NCBI GenBank assembly: GCA_002726515.1 | Contig: PBTE01000049.1 | Location: 1-51,583 of the forward strand | Source: Planctomycetaceae bacterium | Lineage (GTDB): Bacteria; Planctomycetota; Planctomycetia; Pirellulales; Pirellulaceae | Reading direction: 5' to 3' | Length of the DNA: 51,583 nt | Shown: in pieces, positions 1-8,315 of the stretch | Numbering within the stretch: position 1 is the first letter of the stretch | Layout of the letters: each line of letters starts with the position of its first letter | Made by a program: the position numbers and the translations under genes | The notes under the pieces: generated by a model | Told to the model about the DNA's origin: nothing | The model's input: the letters and a program-made list of their open reading frames with translations, nothing else | Databases searched by the model: none

Positions 1-2
1 AG

Positions 3-1217
3 GACAGGCGGCGCCGACTCGACGAGCTGCAGCGTACGATTGTACAACGTCGACAAGAGTTGGAGAAAGCCGAACAGGAGTTTCGTCATCATCGGCCCCG
101 GTCTTTCTCCATTGTTGCCTACCAGGGCCCTCAGGGGACGCTCCGCCGTCCTGTATTCATCGAGTGTTTGCCGGATCGAGTTGTTCTTCAGCCGGAGGCA
201 ATTGTCTTGACGAAAAAAGATTTTCAACCACCTTTGGGACCTGGAAATCCACTGGCTGCAGCCTTGCGGGCGACGCGCGAGTACCTGGCCGAACAGGGGC
301 ACCTCAAGGGAGTTGGTGAACCTTACCCTCTACTGGTGGTACGGCCCCACAGCTCCCGGGCTTATACCGCGGCCCGTCGTGCGATGAAGTCCTGGGATGC
401 GGAGTTCGGTTACGAATTGATCGATAACGACATGCAGCTCAAGTATCCGCCGGCCGATCCTGAATTGGCTGAACGACTCGAGAGAACCGTGACGGAGGCG
501 CGTCGCCGGCGTGTTTTTCTGGCCAGAGCAGCTCCTTCCCGTTATCGCGGGTCAGGAGGAAGAGGTGTCGGCTCGGAGTTGGTTGCTTCGCAGCATGGTG
601 GTTTCGTTCGTCGTGATGGTGGTTCGGGTTCTGTTTTGGGTGACGGTTGGGGTGAGCAGGGAGATGGTGACCTCCAGGACTCAACGGGCGAAGAGGGTCA
701 GCTGTCCGAGAGCCAGCAGTCCGGGGGAAATGATGGCTCGGAGGCGGGTGGGCAGGAAAGCTTGCAGATCGGTTCCCAGGCTGCTGCTTCTGGAGTGTCG
801 GCCCAGCAAGCCCCGGCTGGAGCCGAAACGAATCATCAAAAAAATTCCATTAGCACCAAGTCATTGGCCCAGTCACGGGGTGTCAACTGGGGACTGCCGA
901 ACTCGTCTCGTCGCGCTATCGCATTTACTCGTCCCATCCGAATATCGTGCTATCTCGATCGACTCGTTCTACACTCCGAAAAAGGGGAACCTGTGCCACC
1001 TCGCATCATAAAGTTCGGAGATTCGACACGGGCCAGCATCGATCAGTTTGTGTCACACGTCTGGTCTCACATGGACCGTTGGGGAATTGCCGGCGCAGGA
1101 TCGTATTGGAAGCCCGTGCTGATGGTTGAAGTGGCTGATGACGCTGAGCAAAGGTTCCTGGAGTTAAAGTCCTTGCTCGATTCAAGTGGCATCGAAGTGA
1201 GAAGGAACACGCGGTGA
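3..1217 (+). CDS. Coiled-coil protein with duplicated C-terminal-type domain (partial, left end cut)
   Basis: The reading frame is open from the left edge, so the true start lies outside the window; about 404 residues are visible. The first 30 residues are charged and helical, like the end of a coiled coil. Two related domains follow. One lies at about bases 150-500 and the other at about 900-1214. They share a pattern of a beta strand ending in DRVVLQPE or DRLVLHSE and a later strand-helix unit (PYPLLVVRP..., WKPVLMVEV...). A long Ser/Gly/Gln-rich linker separates them. The stop overlaps the GTG start of the next gene by 4 bases, so the two are translationally coupled. By analogy with planctomycete operons that begin with an ExbB/MotA-type channel, this is probably a periplasmic partner of a proton-channel motor. 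That is inference, because the membrane anchor is not in the window. Confidence 0.7.
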   Translation, partial: DRRRRLDELQRTIVQRRQELEKAEQEFRHHRPRSFSIVAYQGPQGTLRRPVFIECLPDRVVLQPEAIVLTKKDFQPPLGPGNPLAAALRATREYLAEQGHLKGVGEPYPLLVVRPHSSRAYTAARRAMKSWDAEFGYELIDNDMQLKYPPADPELAERLERTVTEARRRRVFLARAAPSRYRGSGGRGVGSELVASQHGGFVRRDGGSGSVLGDGWGEQGDGDLQDSTGEEGQLSESQQSGGNDGSEAGGQESLQIGSQAAASGVSAQQAPAGAETNHQKNSISTKSLAQSRGVNWGLPNSSRRAIAFTRPIRISCYLDRLVLHSEKGEPVPPRIIKFGDSTRASIDQFVSHVWSHMDRWGIAGAGSYWKPVLMVEVADDAEQRFLELKSLLDSSGIEVRRNTR

Positions 1218-2230
1218 GACGTCGAAGAACCAGTTCTGCTGAGGCGGAATCCAGCCAGGATTCGTTTCTGGACATCGTCGCCAATTTGGTCGGTATCATG
1301 ATCATCCTTGTGATGGTCGTTGGTGTGCGTGCAAGGGATGCCCTCGTCGAAGCTGCAGTTTCCCGCAAGTCCGTAGATGAGCTGCAAGTGGATGTTGAGA
1401 CTCCTCGATTAACAGGGGAAGAAGTCCAGCGGGATATTCATGCGATTCAAGAGAAATTGTCCGCAGTTCAGAGAGAGACTCAGCGACAGCATCAGTTTCG
1501 TAATCAAATGGTCACACTTCTGAGAGCGGCTCAGCACATCCAGGAAGAACGACGGCAGGATTTGGACGAATCGGACCGCCGGAATTTTGATCTCCAACAG
1601 GCGACACTTGCCGCACACAACGAACTCGAAGACCTGGCTCGTAATCGTCAGTCTCTGGAACGACAAGCTGATCAGAGTGTCGTGTTGGAACATCTGCCCA
1701 CACCCCTCGCCAAAACGGTGTTTGGCAAGGAGGTTCATTTCCGGTTGTTGCACGGTCGTTTGGCTTATGTGCCTTTGAACGAACTGGTCGATATTCTGTC
1801 GGACCGATGGAAAAAAAAGATCTGGAAGCTGAAGGAAAGCTCGGAGTTTGTTGAAACGATTGGTCCCATCCACGGTTTTCGAATGAAGTACACAATTGGC
1901 AAGGAGACTCACGCTGTCAGCAGGCATGGGATGGTTCAGCAAAAAGAAATTGTACAGGTCACAGGTTTTCACCTGATTCCCATCGCCGACGACTTGGGAG
2001 AACCGTTTGAGGCGGCTCTGTCTGAACAGTCACACTTCCGCCAAATCCTCTCGGGGTATGATTCGAAGCAGACGACCGTCACAGTCTGGACCTATCCCGA
2101 AAGCTTTCAGGAGTTTCGTCGTTTGAAGGAAGAACTCTATCGCCTGGGATATCTCACGGCTGGTCGGCCCCTGCCCGACAACTATCCGATCGGTGGATCG
2201 CCTACCGGCAGCCGTTCCGCAGCGCAGTAA
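1214..2230 (+). CDS. ExbD/MotB-like single-helix membrane protein with coiled coil
   Basis: This 338-residue protein has a short basic, Ser-rich N-terminus and one hydrophobic helix at about residues 19-38, of the DxFLDIVxNLVG type seen at the N-terminus of ExbD/TolR/MotB-like proteins. A long charged coiled coil follows (about 45-150), then a C-terminal domain (about 160-338). That domain contains strand-helix units resembling those in the upstream gene (EVHFRLLHGRLAYVP; TVTVWTYPESFQEF). The start is GTG at 1214, overlapping the upstream stop as GTGA. A Asp within the helix region fits a proton-motive-force-coupled stator, but no functional assignment can be made from the window. It may act as a heteromeric partner of the preceding gene product in the envelope. 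Confidence 0.72.
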   Translation: MRRRRTSSAEAESSQDSFLDIVANLVGIMIILVMVVGVRARDALVEAAVSRKSVDELQVDVETPRLTGEEVQRDIHAIQEKLSAVQRETQRQHQFRNQMVTLLRAAQHIQEERRQDLDESDRRNFDLQQATLAAHNELEDLARNRQSLERQADQSVVLEHLPTPLAKTVFGKEVHFRLLHGRLAYVPLNELVDILSDRWKKKIWKLKESSEFVETIGPIHGFRMKYTIGKETHAVSRHGMVQQKEIVQVTGFHLIPIADDLGEPFEAALSEQSHFRQILSGYDSKQTTVTVWTYPESFQEFRRLKEELYRLGYLTAGRPLPDNYPIGGSPTGSRSAAQ

Positions 2231-2441
2231 AATTGCGATTTTACCCGCCGGGAATTCAGTTCGTCTTCCCTCAACCCGGCCAATTACTTTTCCCCGGATT
2301 CGTAGATAGGATGCTGAATTGTGCGAGGGGCAGAGCCGTTCTGCGAACACCCGGGGTCAGCTGTAGTGATCCGTTGGTGCGCGTTTGCAGTCTGATACCA
2401 GGTCAGCCAGTTATCATCCGGCACTTCAGAGTTACAACCTT

Positions 2442-3920
2442 TTAAGGATTGACAAAGCGCAAAGCATACAAATCGGCATCCTTGAGCTCAAACCGCAGCC
2501 GGATGGTTTTCTCGGCCAACCGACTGACATCCGTTCCTTGTTTCCAGGATACGGGTACATCCAGCTTGTCAACGTACAGGTCGGGGCAGTTGGACAATTC
2601 ATATCCGGGAATCACTTTGCCATCAGCCTGTTGAATCTCAACCCGCACGGAACCTACAGCGGAAGTGGAAACATTCAGCCGCAGTTGTGAACCGACGAAG
2701 TTCAACGGTTTGGTAATAAATTCTCCCCCTTCGTACGAACCCCTGAGGGAGACAAAACCGTCCTTTCGCAGGGTGTAACGCCGAATGTGACAAGTTGGCA
2801 GGCGCCAATTCTGCATGCAATACAAAGACAATTCTGTGGGGGATGTACCAAGCAATCCGCGTTCCATGTAGAGCGAACGATCGTGCCAGTTTCCTTGATC
2901 TAACCCGGGGCGAATAAACGCCTCCATGAACGTGCGCTCAAAATGTATTCCGTCTCGGCTGGAAAGAAACGCAATGTCGTTGACGCCGATGTATTTCCAA
3001 TCCGGGTCAGGTTTCCGTCCGGAGGCGTAGCGAGAGGGGAACATTAACAGAAAATCCGGCGCGCGATCGTAGCGAATGGTGGAATTTGTGTAGAGTTCTT
3101 CCCTCGGAGCACCAGCAGTCTGAATGGGCTGCAAAGGAGTCCAATGACGGAAATCTTGAGATGTGGCGCGCCTTACCCAGCGAACTCCGTTCTGTTTGAA
3201 CTTATTCGTCATGCCCTGCCCGAGTCTCCCGTTTCGACGCACGCCGCGCGTATAAGCTACATATTGACCGGTGACACGATCCCAGAATCCAATGTTGTGT
3301 GAATCGAAGGGACGTTCCGTCGATAAGGGGTCTCGCTCAAGTCGTTTCCAGTGCCAGCCATCGGGTGAAACCAGGCCATGTAAATACCGGGAACGAGCCA
3401 GCGCTTTGTACCGTTCGGATGGATGACAGTTTGGGTTGTCGTCACGGAAAACCGCCAGGTTTTCAACAGATCCATCCCAGACCAGGTTATTCTCCCTGGA
3501 ACCATTGAACTCAATGATTCCCAGCTTTGGTTTGGTCCAGTGGATACCATTATCACTCTCGGCATAAGCGGTCATGGAATGGCGTTTCTCCTGATCAAGA
3601 GCCGAGCCGTCAACACGATACCAAGCTCGAAACTTTCCCTGGTCTCGAAAGGCGACCATGTATGACACACCATATTTCTCCCACGGATGCTCCGGTTTGA
3701 TAGCGATATCCCGCCGCACGGGTGAATGTAGTTCTTGTCGTACACCCTTGAGTTTTCCGATGAGATGATCTCCCAGAAAAAGTTGGCGACGACTACCGAT
3801 ATCAATCACTTGCTCCCCGGCTGAAATGTGCGGCAATGCAATGAAGGCAAGGGAACCCAGGAAAACGAATACGCTGGGATGTGGAAAACAGTTAGGCCGG
3901 ATCAAGTACAAGGTGTTCAT
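2442..3920 (-). CDS. Secreted five-bladed beta-propeller protein, glycoside-hydrolase-like
   Basis: This is a 492-residue protein with a probable signal peptide (hydrophobic stretch about 16-30, cleavage near HISA-GEQ). The mature part opens with DIGSRRQLFLGDHLIGKL and continues with repeated strand motifs such as YAESDNGIHW, LVSPDGWHW and FLSSRDGIHF, which recur once per blade. This is the pattern of planctomycete secreted proteins related to GH32/43/62/68 five-bladed propellers. The C-terminal 90 residues look like a beta-sandwich module. No sugar specificity can be inferred. It has its own transcription unit at the end of the leftward gene run, 145 bases from the PAC2 gene. Family assignment is moderately sure; enzymatic activity is not shown. 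Confidence 0.75.
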   Translation of the reverse strand: MNTLYLIRPNCFPHPSVFVFLGSLAFIALPHISAGEQVIDIGSRRQLFLGDHLIGKLKGVRQELHSPVRRDIAIKPEHPWEKYGVSYMVAFRDQGKFRAWYRVDGSALDQEKRHSMTAYAESDNGIHWTKPKLGIIEFNGSRENNLVWDGSVENLAVFRDDNPNCHPSERYKALARSRYLHGLVSPDGWHWKRLERDPLSTERPFDSHNIGFWDRVTGQYVAYTRGVRRNGRLGQGMTNKFKQNGVRWVRRATSQDFRHWTPLQPIQTAGAPREELYTNSTIRYDRAPDFLLMFPSRYASGRKPDPDWKYIGVNDIAFLSSRDGIHFERTFMEAFIRPGLDQGNWHDRSLYMERGLLGTSPTELSLYCMQNWRLPTCHIRRYTLRKDGFVSLRGSYEGGEFITKPLNFVGSQLRLNVSTSAVGSVRVEIQQADGKVIPGYELSNCPDLYVDKLDVPVSWKQGTDVSRLAEKTIRLRFELKDADLYALRFVNP

Positions 3921-4065
3921 GGAATTTCACTCCGTGGAGTAAAACAGGGAGACTGGTCCGAAACAGTAGCAATAAAAGATGCAGCCTGTTCGTTTCGCTA
4001 ACCTTAGTTCAAAGGGGCTGCCATGCGGCGCGCAAGTCGAATGCTAAATCGATGCCTCTGGAACG

Positions 4066-4911
4066 TCAGCGAAGCTCATCGGAGTCCATTTCGAGAAGCT
4101 CGTTGTCATATTCGACTTCTAGTTCTCGCACTTTTTCTGCCAACTCTTCGTTTTCCTCAACGGCACTCGAAACATTGAGTTCCCATTCTGTACTCTTATT
4201 GCGCAATGAATCGGGTTTGAGCGACAATTTGAAGATTTTGGCCAGGCGTCGGGTCATTGCTTCAATACACGCAGGGTTCTTGCCTTGCAGGTAGCCCGGA
4301 ATCTCCGCGACCAGCGACATCATTTCCAGACCTTCGGAATGAGCCCGGGTCATCAGGTAGCTCGTAAATGACCCCGGGCCCTCATAGGCGGTGCGGCGGA
4401 CACCGTACTGCTCCATTTCTGGCAGCAACCGGGCGTCCGAACAGGTCACATACAACCTGGGTAGCCGTGTGTGCGGTACGGACCCACCGAATGAGCCGAC
4501 GAAGAGAATTCGATTTGCCCCGGCTTGTCGGGCAAATGAGAAGATACACTCTCCAAAGGCTCGCCAATGCAGGTTGGGTTCCTTGCCGACAAACAGGAAC
4601 AAATTGGCCTTCTCGTAAACGTAGAACGTATTGGTTGGCATCTCGACGGATTTGATCAGGCCGGCTTCGATTTGAATGTGCGGGCGAAACAGAGCCGTGA
4701 TTTCCATCGAGCCGGGAAAATTGTAGATGTAGAACGATTCGGGATCGATTTCTGCGACAGTTTGAGCATCCAATAGATCGACTAATTGCTGAACGGTGCC
4801 CGTCGATACCTCGCCCCCGTCCATCCATCCATCGAACGCCAGCAAGAGTGTCGAATTTTGAAGCTGGGGGCAGTCTTTGAATCGCAGGGAGTCGTGTTGT
4901 GAATTGTTCAT
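4066..4911 (-). CDS. PAC2 family protein
   Basis: This 281-residue protein begins with a strand followed by LLLAFDGWMDGGEVSTGTV, the N-terminal signature of the PAC2 family (related to proteasome assembly chaperone 2 and found widely in bacteria). Further typical blocks are the ANRILFVGSFGGSVPHTRLPR region and AYEGPGSFTSYL followed by EIPGYLQGKNP. The C-terminal 45 residues are acidic and predicted to be helical/coiled coil. Its biochemical role in bacteria is not established. It lies downstream of the glutamine amidotransferase gene in the same direction with a gap of 111 bases, so it may be the last gene of that run or a separate unit. Confidence 0.82.
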   Translation of the reverse strand: MNNSQHDSLRFKDCPQLQNSTLLLAFDGWMDGGEVSTGTVQQLVDLLDAQTVAEIDPESFYIYNFPGSMEITALFRPHIQIEAGLIKSVEMPTNTFYVYEKANLFLFVGKEPNLHWRAFGECIFSFARQAGANRILFVGSFGGSVPHTRLPRLYVTCSDARLLPEMEQYGVRRTAYEGPGSFTSYLMTRAHSEGLEMMSLVAEIPGYLQGKNPACIEAMTRRLAKIFKLSLKPDSLRNKSTEWELNVSSAVEENEELAEKVRELEVEYDNELLEMDSDELR

Positions 4912-5022
4912 GGCGATATTCTAGCGATCCTGGTTTTCCCGGCACAGCACTGCTAATTTTCTTTGCGCCGTGTTTTGTTTCAATGCTACCAATTGTACCT
5001 GCGGCTGAACTGGCCGGGAGGA

Positions 5023-5748
5023 TCATTGGAGTACCATTTTGACGAATCGAGGTAACAAGTTCTGAGTGCGTGGAGTGTCAAAACACGACTTGGCCAACTC
5101 GTCAAGTGTCAACCCGCTGATTTTCTTGACGTAGTCGGGATAGACTTTCAAGCGTTCCAAAAGGTGTTTGCGATCAAGTTCCGGATGGAATTGAGTACAA
5201 TAAATCTGTTTTCCGGAAAATCGGTACGCCTGGTATTCGATCGATTGTGATGAAGCCAATAAGATTGCATCGGCTGGTGGTCTGAGGACCCGGTCTTCGT
5301 GTCCCATTTGGCCATGAAATAATTCTCCGAGTGGTCCGAAGAGTGGATCTCGTCGGCCTTCCTCCGAGAGTCGGAGTTCGTGGGTTCCCAACTCTGCGCG
5401 GGCCGGATCTTTAACAACTTGCCCCCCCATTGCCAGGCTCATTGCTTGAAAGCCCCAGCAGGAGGCAAAGGTTGGCAAGTCACGCTCATGCAGTTCTCTG
5501 AGAAAATCGCAGGTTCGATCAAGCCAGGGCGCGGATTCCACTGCGCCATAGTGACCGCTGCCGCCAATCAGAATGACGGGGTGTTGATCAACCTCGCGAC
5601 GGGTCGGAACACGGTGCAGAAGATCAATCGGAAGAATCTGATCCACATCACAGTTGATCGCTCGTGCAAAGCAGCCGATTTCCTGGGAACGCATTGGATC
5701 GTCAGCGTTACGGACTTGCAGCAAGAGGTATCGGGTTTTCTTAGACAC
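5023..5748 (-). CDS. Class I glutamine amidotransferase-like protein
   Basis: A 241-residue stand-alone GATase1 domain. The nucleophile elbow is ASCWGFQ with Cys97, and the His-Glu pair is in TQFHPE (His188, Glu190), so the catalytic triad is complete. An oxyanion-type GGSGHYG segment lies at residues 62-68. It resembles the GMP-synthase-like stand-alone amidotransferases (YfeJ-type), whose substrates are mostly unknown. Its start overlaps the bioA stop by 8 bases, indicating translational coupling. The context suggests cotranscription with biotin synthesis and SAM hydrolysis genes, but does not identify the ammonia acceptor. Confidence 0.85.
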   Translation of the reverse strand: MSKKTRYLLLQVRNADDPMRSQEIGCFARAINCDVDQILPIDLLHRVPTRREVDQHPVILIGGSGHYGAVESAPWLDRTCDFLRELHERDLPTFASCWGFQAMSLAMGGQVVKDPARAELGTHELRLSEEGRRDPLFGPLGELFHGQMGHEDRVLRPPADAILLASSQSIEYQAYRFSGKQIYCTQFHPELDRKHLLERLKVYPDYVKKISGLTLDELAKSCFDTPRTQNLLPRFVKMVLQ

Positions 5749-7108
5749 TTGAACCTTGGGTAACGCGTGAAATTCCCTCTTCTACAACATCACAGATTTT
5801 GTTGATTTGATCGAGACTAATGGACAAAGGTGGAATAATGACGACGACGTTGCCGAGAGGACGCAACCACACCCCTTGGCTGAGTGCGTACTCACAAACG
5901 TGGGCCCCTCTCTTTTCAGTCCAGGGGAAAGGCTCTTTAGTTTCCCGGTTTTGGACCAGTTCAATTCCCGCGAGCAGCCCGCATTGGCGAACGTCACCTA
6001 CGTGTGGATACTTCCACAAAGGTTTCATTTGTTCAGCAAGGTGACGGATTTTTAATTGTAGTTGCTCCAGTGTGTTCTCTTCGGAAAAAATATCCAGACA
6101 GGCGATCGCCGCAGCCGCTCCCAGTGGATTACCACCGTATGTGTGTCCGTGATAAAAGGTTTTAAATTCGGAGTAATCTGCCAGAAAAGCATTCCAAACA
6201 TCGGTTGTCGTCAGCGTCGCGGCCAGTGGCAGATAGCCTCCGGTTATTCCTTTGGCCAAACACAAAAAATCCGGTGACACGGCTTCGTGTTCACAGGCAA
6301 ACATTTTTCCTGTTCGTCCCATGCCCATGGCCACTTCGTCGGCGATCATGAGTACATCGTATTTCTTGGTCAAACGGCGTACACCCTCCAGGTAGCCGAT
6401 TGGCTGAGTCACCATTCCAGCGGCGCCCTGTACCAGGGGTTCCAAGACAAGTGCGGCGACCTTTTCGTGTTGTTCAGCCAAGACCGATTCCAGTTGAGAC
6501 AGGTAGAAGTCGGCTGCGCATTCTGCCGACACTCCAGGAGGTCGGCGATACAGGGAGGGAGAGGGCAAGCGAATGACATCGAACAAGAGTGGTTGAAACA
6601 TCTCGTGAAAGCGAGAGACGCCTCCCACGCTGACACTACCCAAAGTGTCTCCATGGTAAGCATCGGAGTAAGCGATGTATTTGGTTTTCTGCGGGCGAGG
6701 AACTGTACACTGATGCCAGTACTGAAAGGCCATTTTCAGTGCCACCTCAATTGCTGTCGCTCCATCATCAGAAAAAAAGACGTGCTGTAAAGTTTCCGGG
6801 GTCAAATCGACCAGGCGTCGAGCGAGTTGAATCGTGGTGGGATTGGACATTCCCAACGAAGTGACGTGTGCAACTTTATCAAGCTGATCTCGAATGGCCT
6901 GGTCCAGTCGCGGGTGGCGGTGACCATGGACGTTGCACCAGAGACTGCTCACACCGTCAATGAACTGACGACCTTCGATGTCCGTTAAAATGCAACCGTG
7001 AGCTTCCTGGATCACCAGTGGCTCGTATTCACTCATTTGGGTGAAAGCGTGCCAGAGGAGTTCCCTGTCCCAGGTGCGCAACTGATCATGGGTCGGCGTC
7101 ATGGCCAC
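5741..7108 (-). CDS. bioA: Adenosylmethionine-8-amino-7-oxononanoate aminotransferase
   Basis: A class III PLP aminotransferase of 455 residues, in the usual size range for BioA. It makes 7,8-diaminononanoate in biotin synthesis using SAM as amino donor. Visible hallmarks are the DGVSSLWCNVHGHRHP substrate region near residue 51, FFSDDGATAIEVALKMA at about 111, SDAYHGDTLGSVSVGG at about 148, the PLP aspartate in IADEVAMGMGRTG (Asp257) and the Schiff-base lysine in LAKGITGGYLPLA (Lys286). It overlaps the small upstream gene by 10 bases and the downstream amidotransferase by 8. Placement right after a SAM hydrolase gene is notable because both enzymes consume SAM. No other biotin gene is in the window. 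Confidence 0.95.
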   Translation of the reverse strand: MAMTPTHDQLRTWDRELLWHAFTQMSEYEPLVIQEAHGCILTDIEGRQFIDGVSSLWCNVHGHRHPRLDQAIRDQLDKVAHVTSLGMSNPTTIQLARRLVDLTPETLQHVFFSDDGATAIEVALKMAFQYWHQCTVPRPQKTKYIAYSDAYHGDTLGSVSVGGVSRFHEMFQPLLFDVIRLPSPSLYRRPPGVSAECAADFYLSQLESVLAEQHEKVAALVLEPLVQGAAGMVTQPIGYLEGVRRLTKKYDVLMIADEVAMGMGRTGKMFACEHEAVSPDFLCLAKGITGGYLPLAATLTTTDVWNAFLADYSEFKTFYHGHTYGGNPLGAAAAIACLDIFSEENTLEQLQLKIRHLAEQMKPLWKYPHVGDVRQCGLLAGIELVQNRETKEPFPWTEKRGAHVCEYALSQGVWLRPLGNVVVIIPPLSISLDQINKICDVVEEGISRVTQGSSV

Positions 7109-7389
7109 TTGACGATAACCTTCTCCCCGATCGAGACACCCAACATGGCATGCGCACTTTCTCCGACAATCGACAATTGCAGAAATCCACCGTTCCCGAT
7201 CATACCAATGTAAGTCATTGCAGGTTGGCCGTGATCGGTGTCGTGAAGACCATTGGTTTCGTGCTCGTCGCAGAAGATTGTTAAACGTTCATCACGAGGG
7301 GCAGTCTCCAGTCGGTCGATGGCAATGTCCGTAACGAGATTGCCTTCCACACCTACTGAGACGACCTTTCCTTCGATTTGCTGAGCCAT
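7099..7389 (-). CDS. Stand-alone homologue of the SAM hydrolase C-terminal domain
   Basis: This 96-residue protein aligns along its length with the C-terminal beta-barrel domain of the SAM hydrolase encoded just upstream. Shared blocks are GNLVTDI versus GNLLTDI, ETNGL versus QTNGL, GNGGFLQLSIVGESA versus SNGYLEVAVVDGNA, and the terminal KVIVKW versus AVQIHW. The catalytic N-terminal domain is absent. I therefore call it a free C-terminal domain derived by duplication, probably an oligomer partner or a SAM/adenosine-binding regulator. This is inference from homology. It overlaps the start of bioA by 10 bases and follows the parent gene by 137 bases. Confidence 0.72.
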   Translation of the reverse strand: MAQQIEGKVVSVGVEGNLVTDIAIDRLETAPRDERLTIFCDEHETNGLHDTDHGQPAMTYIGMIGNGGFLQLSIVGESAHAMLGVSIGEKVIVKWP

Positions 7390-7526
7390 GCCTACCCTTC
7401 ATGAGACAGCCAAATGATGCACGAAAATCAGATAGGTCCGGTTGATCACGTTCAGAATTGCATTGTACGAATGTTTTGCGAAGTGGCCAAGCACTGTACG
7501 CGCTTTGCCGCAAGATTCAAAAGTGA

Positions 7527-8315
7527 CTAATTCCAATGAATCTGCACGGCATCTCCGGCTTCTGCGCCCACGTGCAAAGCTGCGTTTCCATCCACCACAG
7601 CCACTTCCAGGTAACCATTGGAACTTGCTAAGGCCACCAACTCGCCCGGCCGGCCAACTCCATAGGTTGTTACGAGTCCGTTGGTTTGAAATACTCCGCA
7701 AGAGATCCGACAGCGATCTCGAACTCCGGAAGGAATGTTTTCCACTGGAATATCGGTGAGTAAATTGCCGAACGAGTCAATCAGCACCACAGAACCCTGG
7801 ATCGAATCAGAATTGATTTTTAAATCATTCCAATTCAGTTTCACCCAGTCATCCACTGGACCGCCAACCTTGTCCCATGAGAGCCCCCGGCTGAGATGCG
7901 CCGCAACAGGTGCCATGATGTCGCGACCGTGGAAAGTGGGTGCGACAGGATGATTCCAAAGTCGATCATTGGTGATTGCGACGACCTGCTTCGCCGGGGT
8001 AAAACGTGTGATTCCTGACAGAAGCCCGTTGTCCGGAGCGATTACAGACTGATTCAAGAGATTGGCCAGCAGAATTCGACGTGATGTCCCCACCCCGGGA
8101 TCAACCACCGCTACGTGAATTGTGTGTTTTGGGAAGCGAGGCACGGTCTGGGCCAGTATCAAAGCGGCTTGCCGTACATTTTGAGGGGGGATGGAGTGAG
8201 TGACGTCAACGAGCGTGGCGTCGGGATTGAGTTGAAGTACCGCGGCTTTCATTTGAGCCACGTAGGGGCTGTCCACTCCAAAGTCCGTTGTGAAAGAGAT
8301 GATTGGACGAGACAT
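7527..8315 (-). CDS. S-adenosylmethionine hydrolase (SAM hydroxide adenosyltransferase, DUF62 family)
   Basis: This 262-residue protein has the two-domain DUF62 architecture and is expected to hydrolyse SAM to adenosine and methionine. The N-terminal domain carries the family motifs FTTDFGxxSPYVAQMK (residues 8-23), VVDPGVGTSRR (70-80) and FHGRDIMAPVAAHL (128-141). These supply the Asp-Arg-His triad (about Asp72, Arg79, His129) characteristic of the hydrolase rather than the chlorinase/fluorinase branch. The C-terminal domain begins near GNLLTDI. Its ATG immediately abuts the gatB stop codon (TGA then ATG), which implies coupled translation. The presence of metH elsewhere in the window fits a methionine/SAM housekeeping theme but does not prove a link. 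Confidence 0.88.
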   Translation of the reverse strand: MSRPIISFTTDFGVDSPYVAQMKAAVLQLNPDATLVDVTHSIPPQNVRQAALILAQTVPRFPKHTIHVAVVDPGVGTSRRILLANLLNQSVIAPDNGLLSGITRFTPAKQVVAITNDRLWNHPVAPTFHGRDIMAPVAAHLSRGLSWDKVGGPVDDWVKLNWNDLKINSDSIQGSVVLIDSFGNLLTDIPVENIPSGVRDRCRISCGVFQTNGLVTTYGVGRPGELVALASSNGYLEVAVVDGNAALHVGAEAGDAVQIHWN

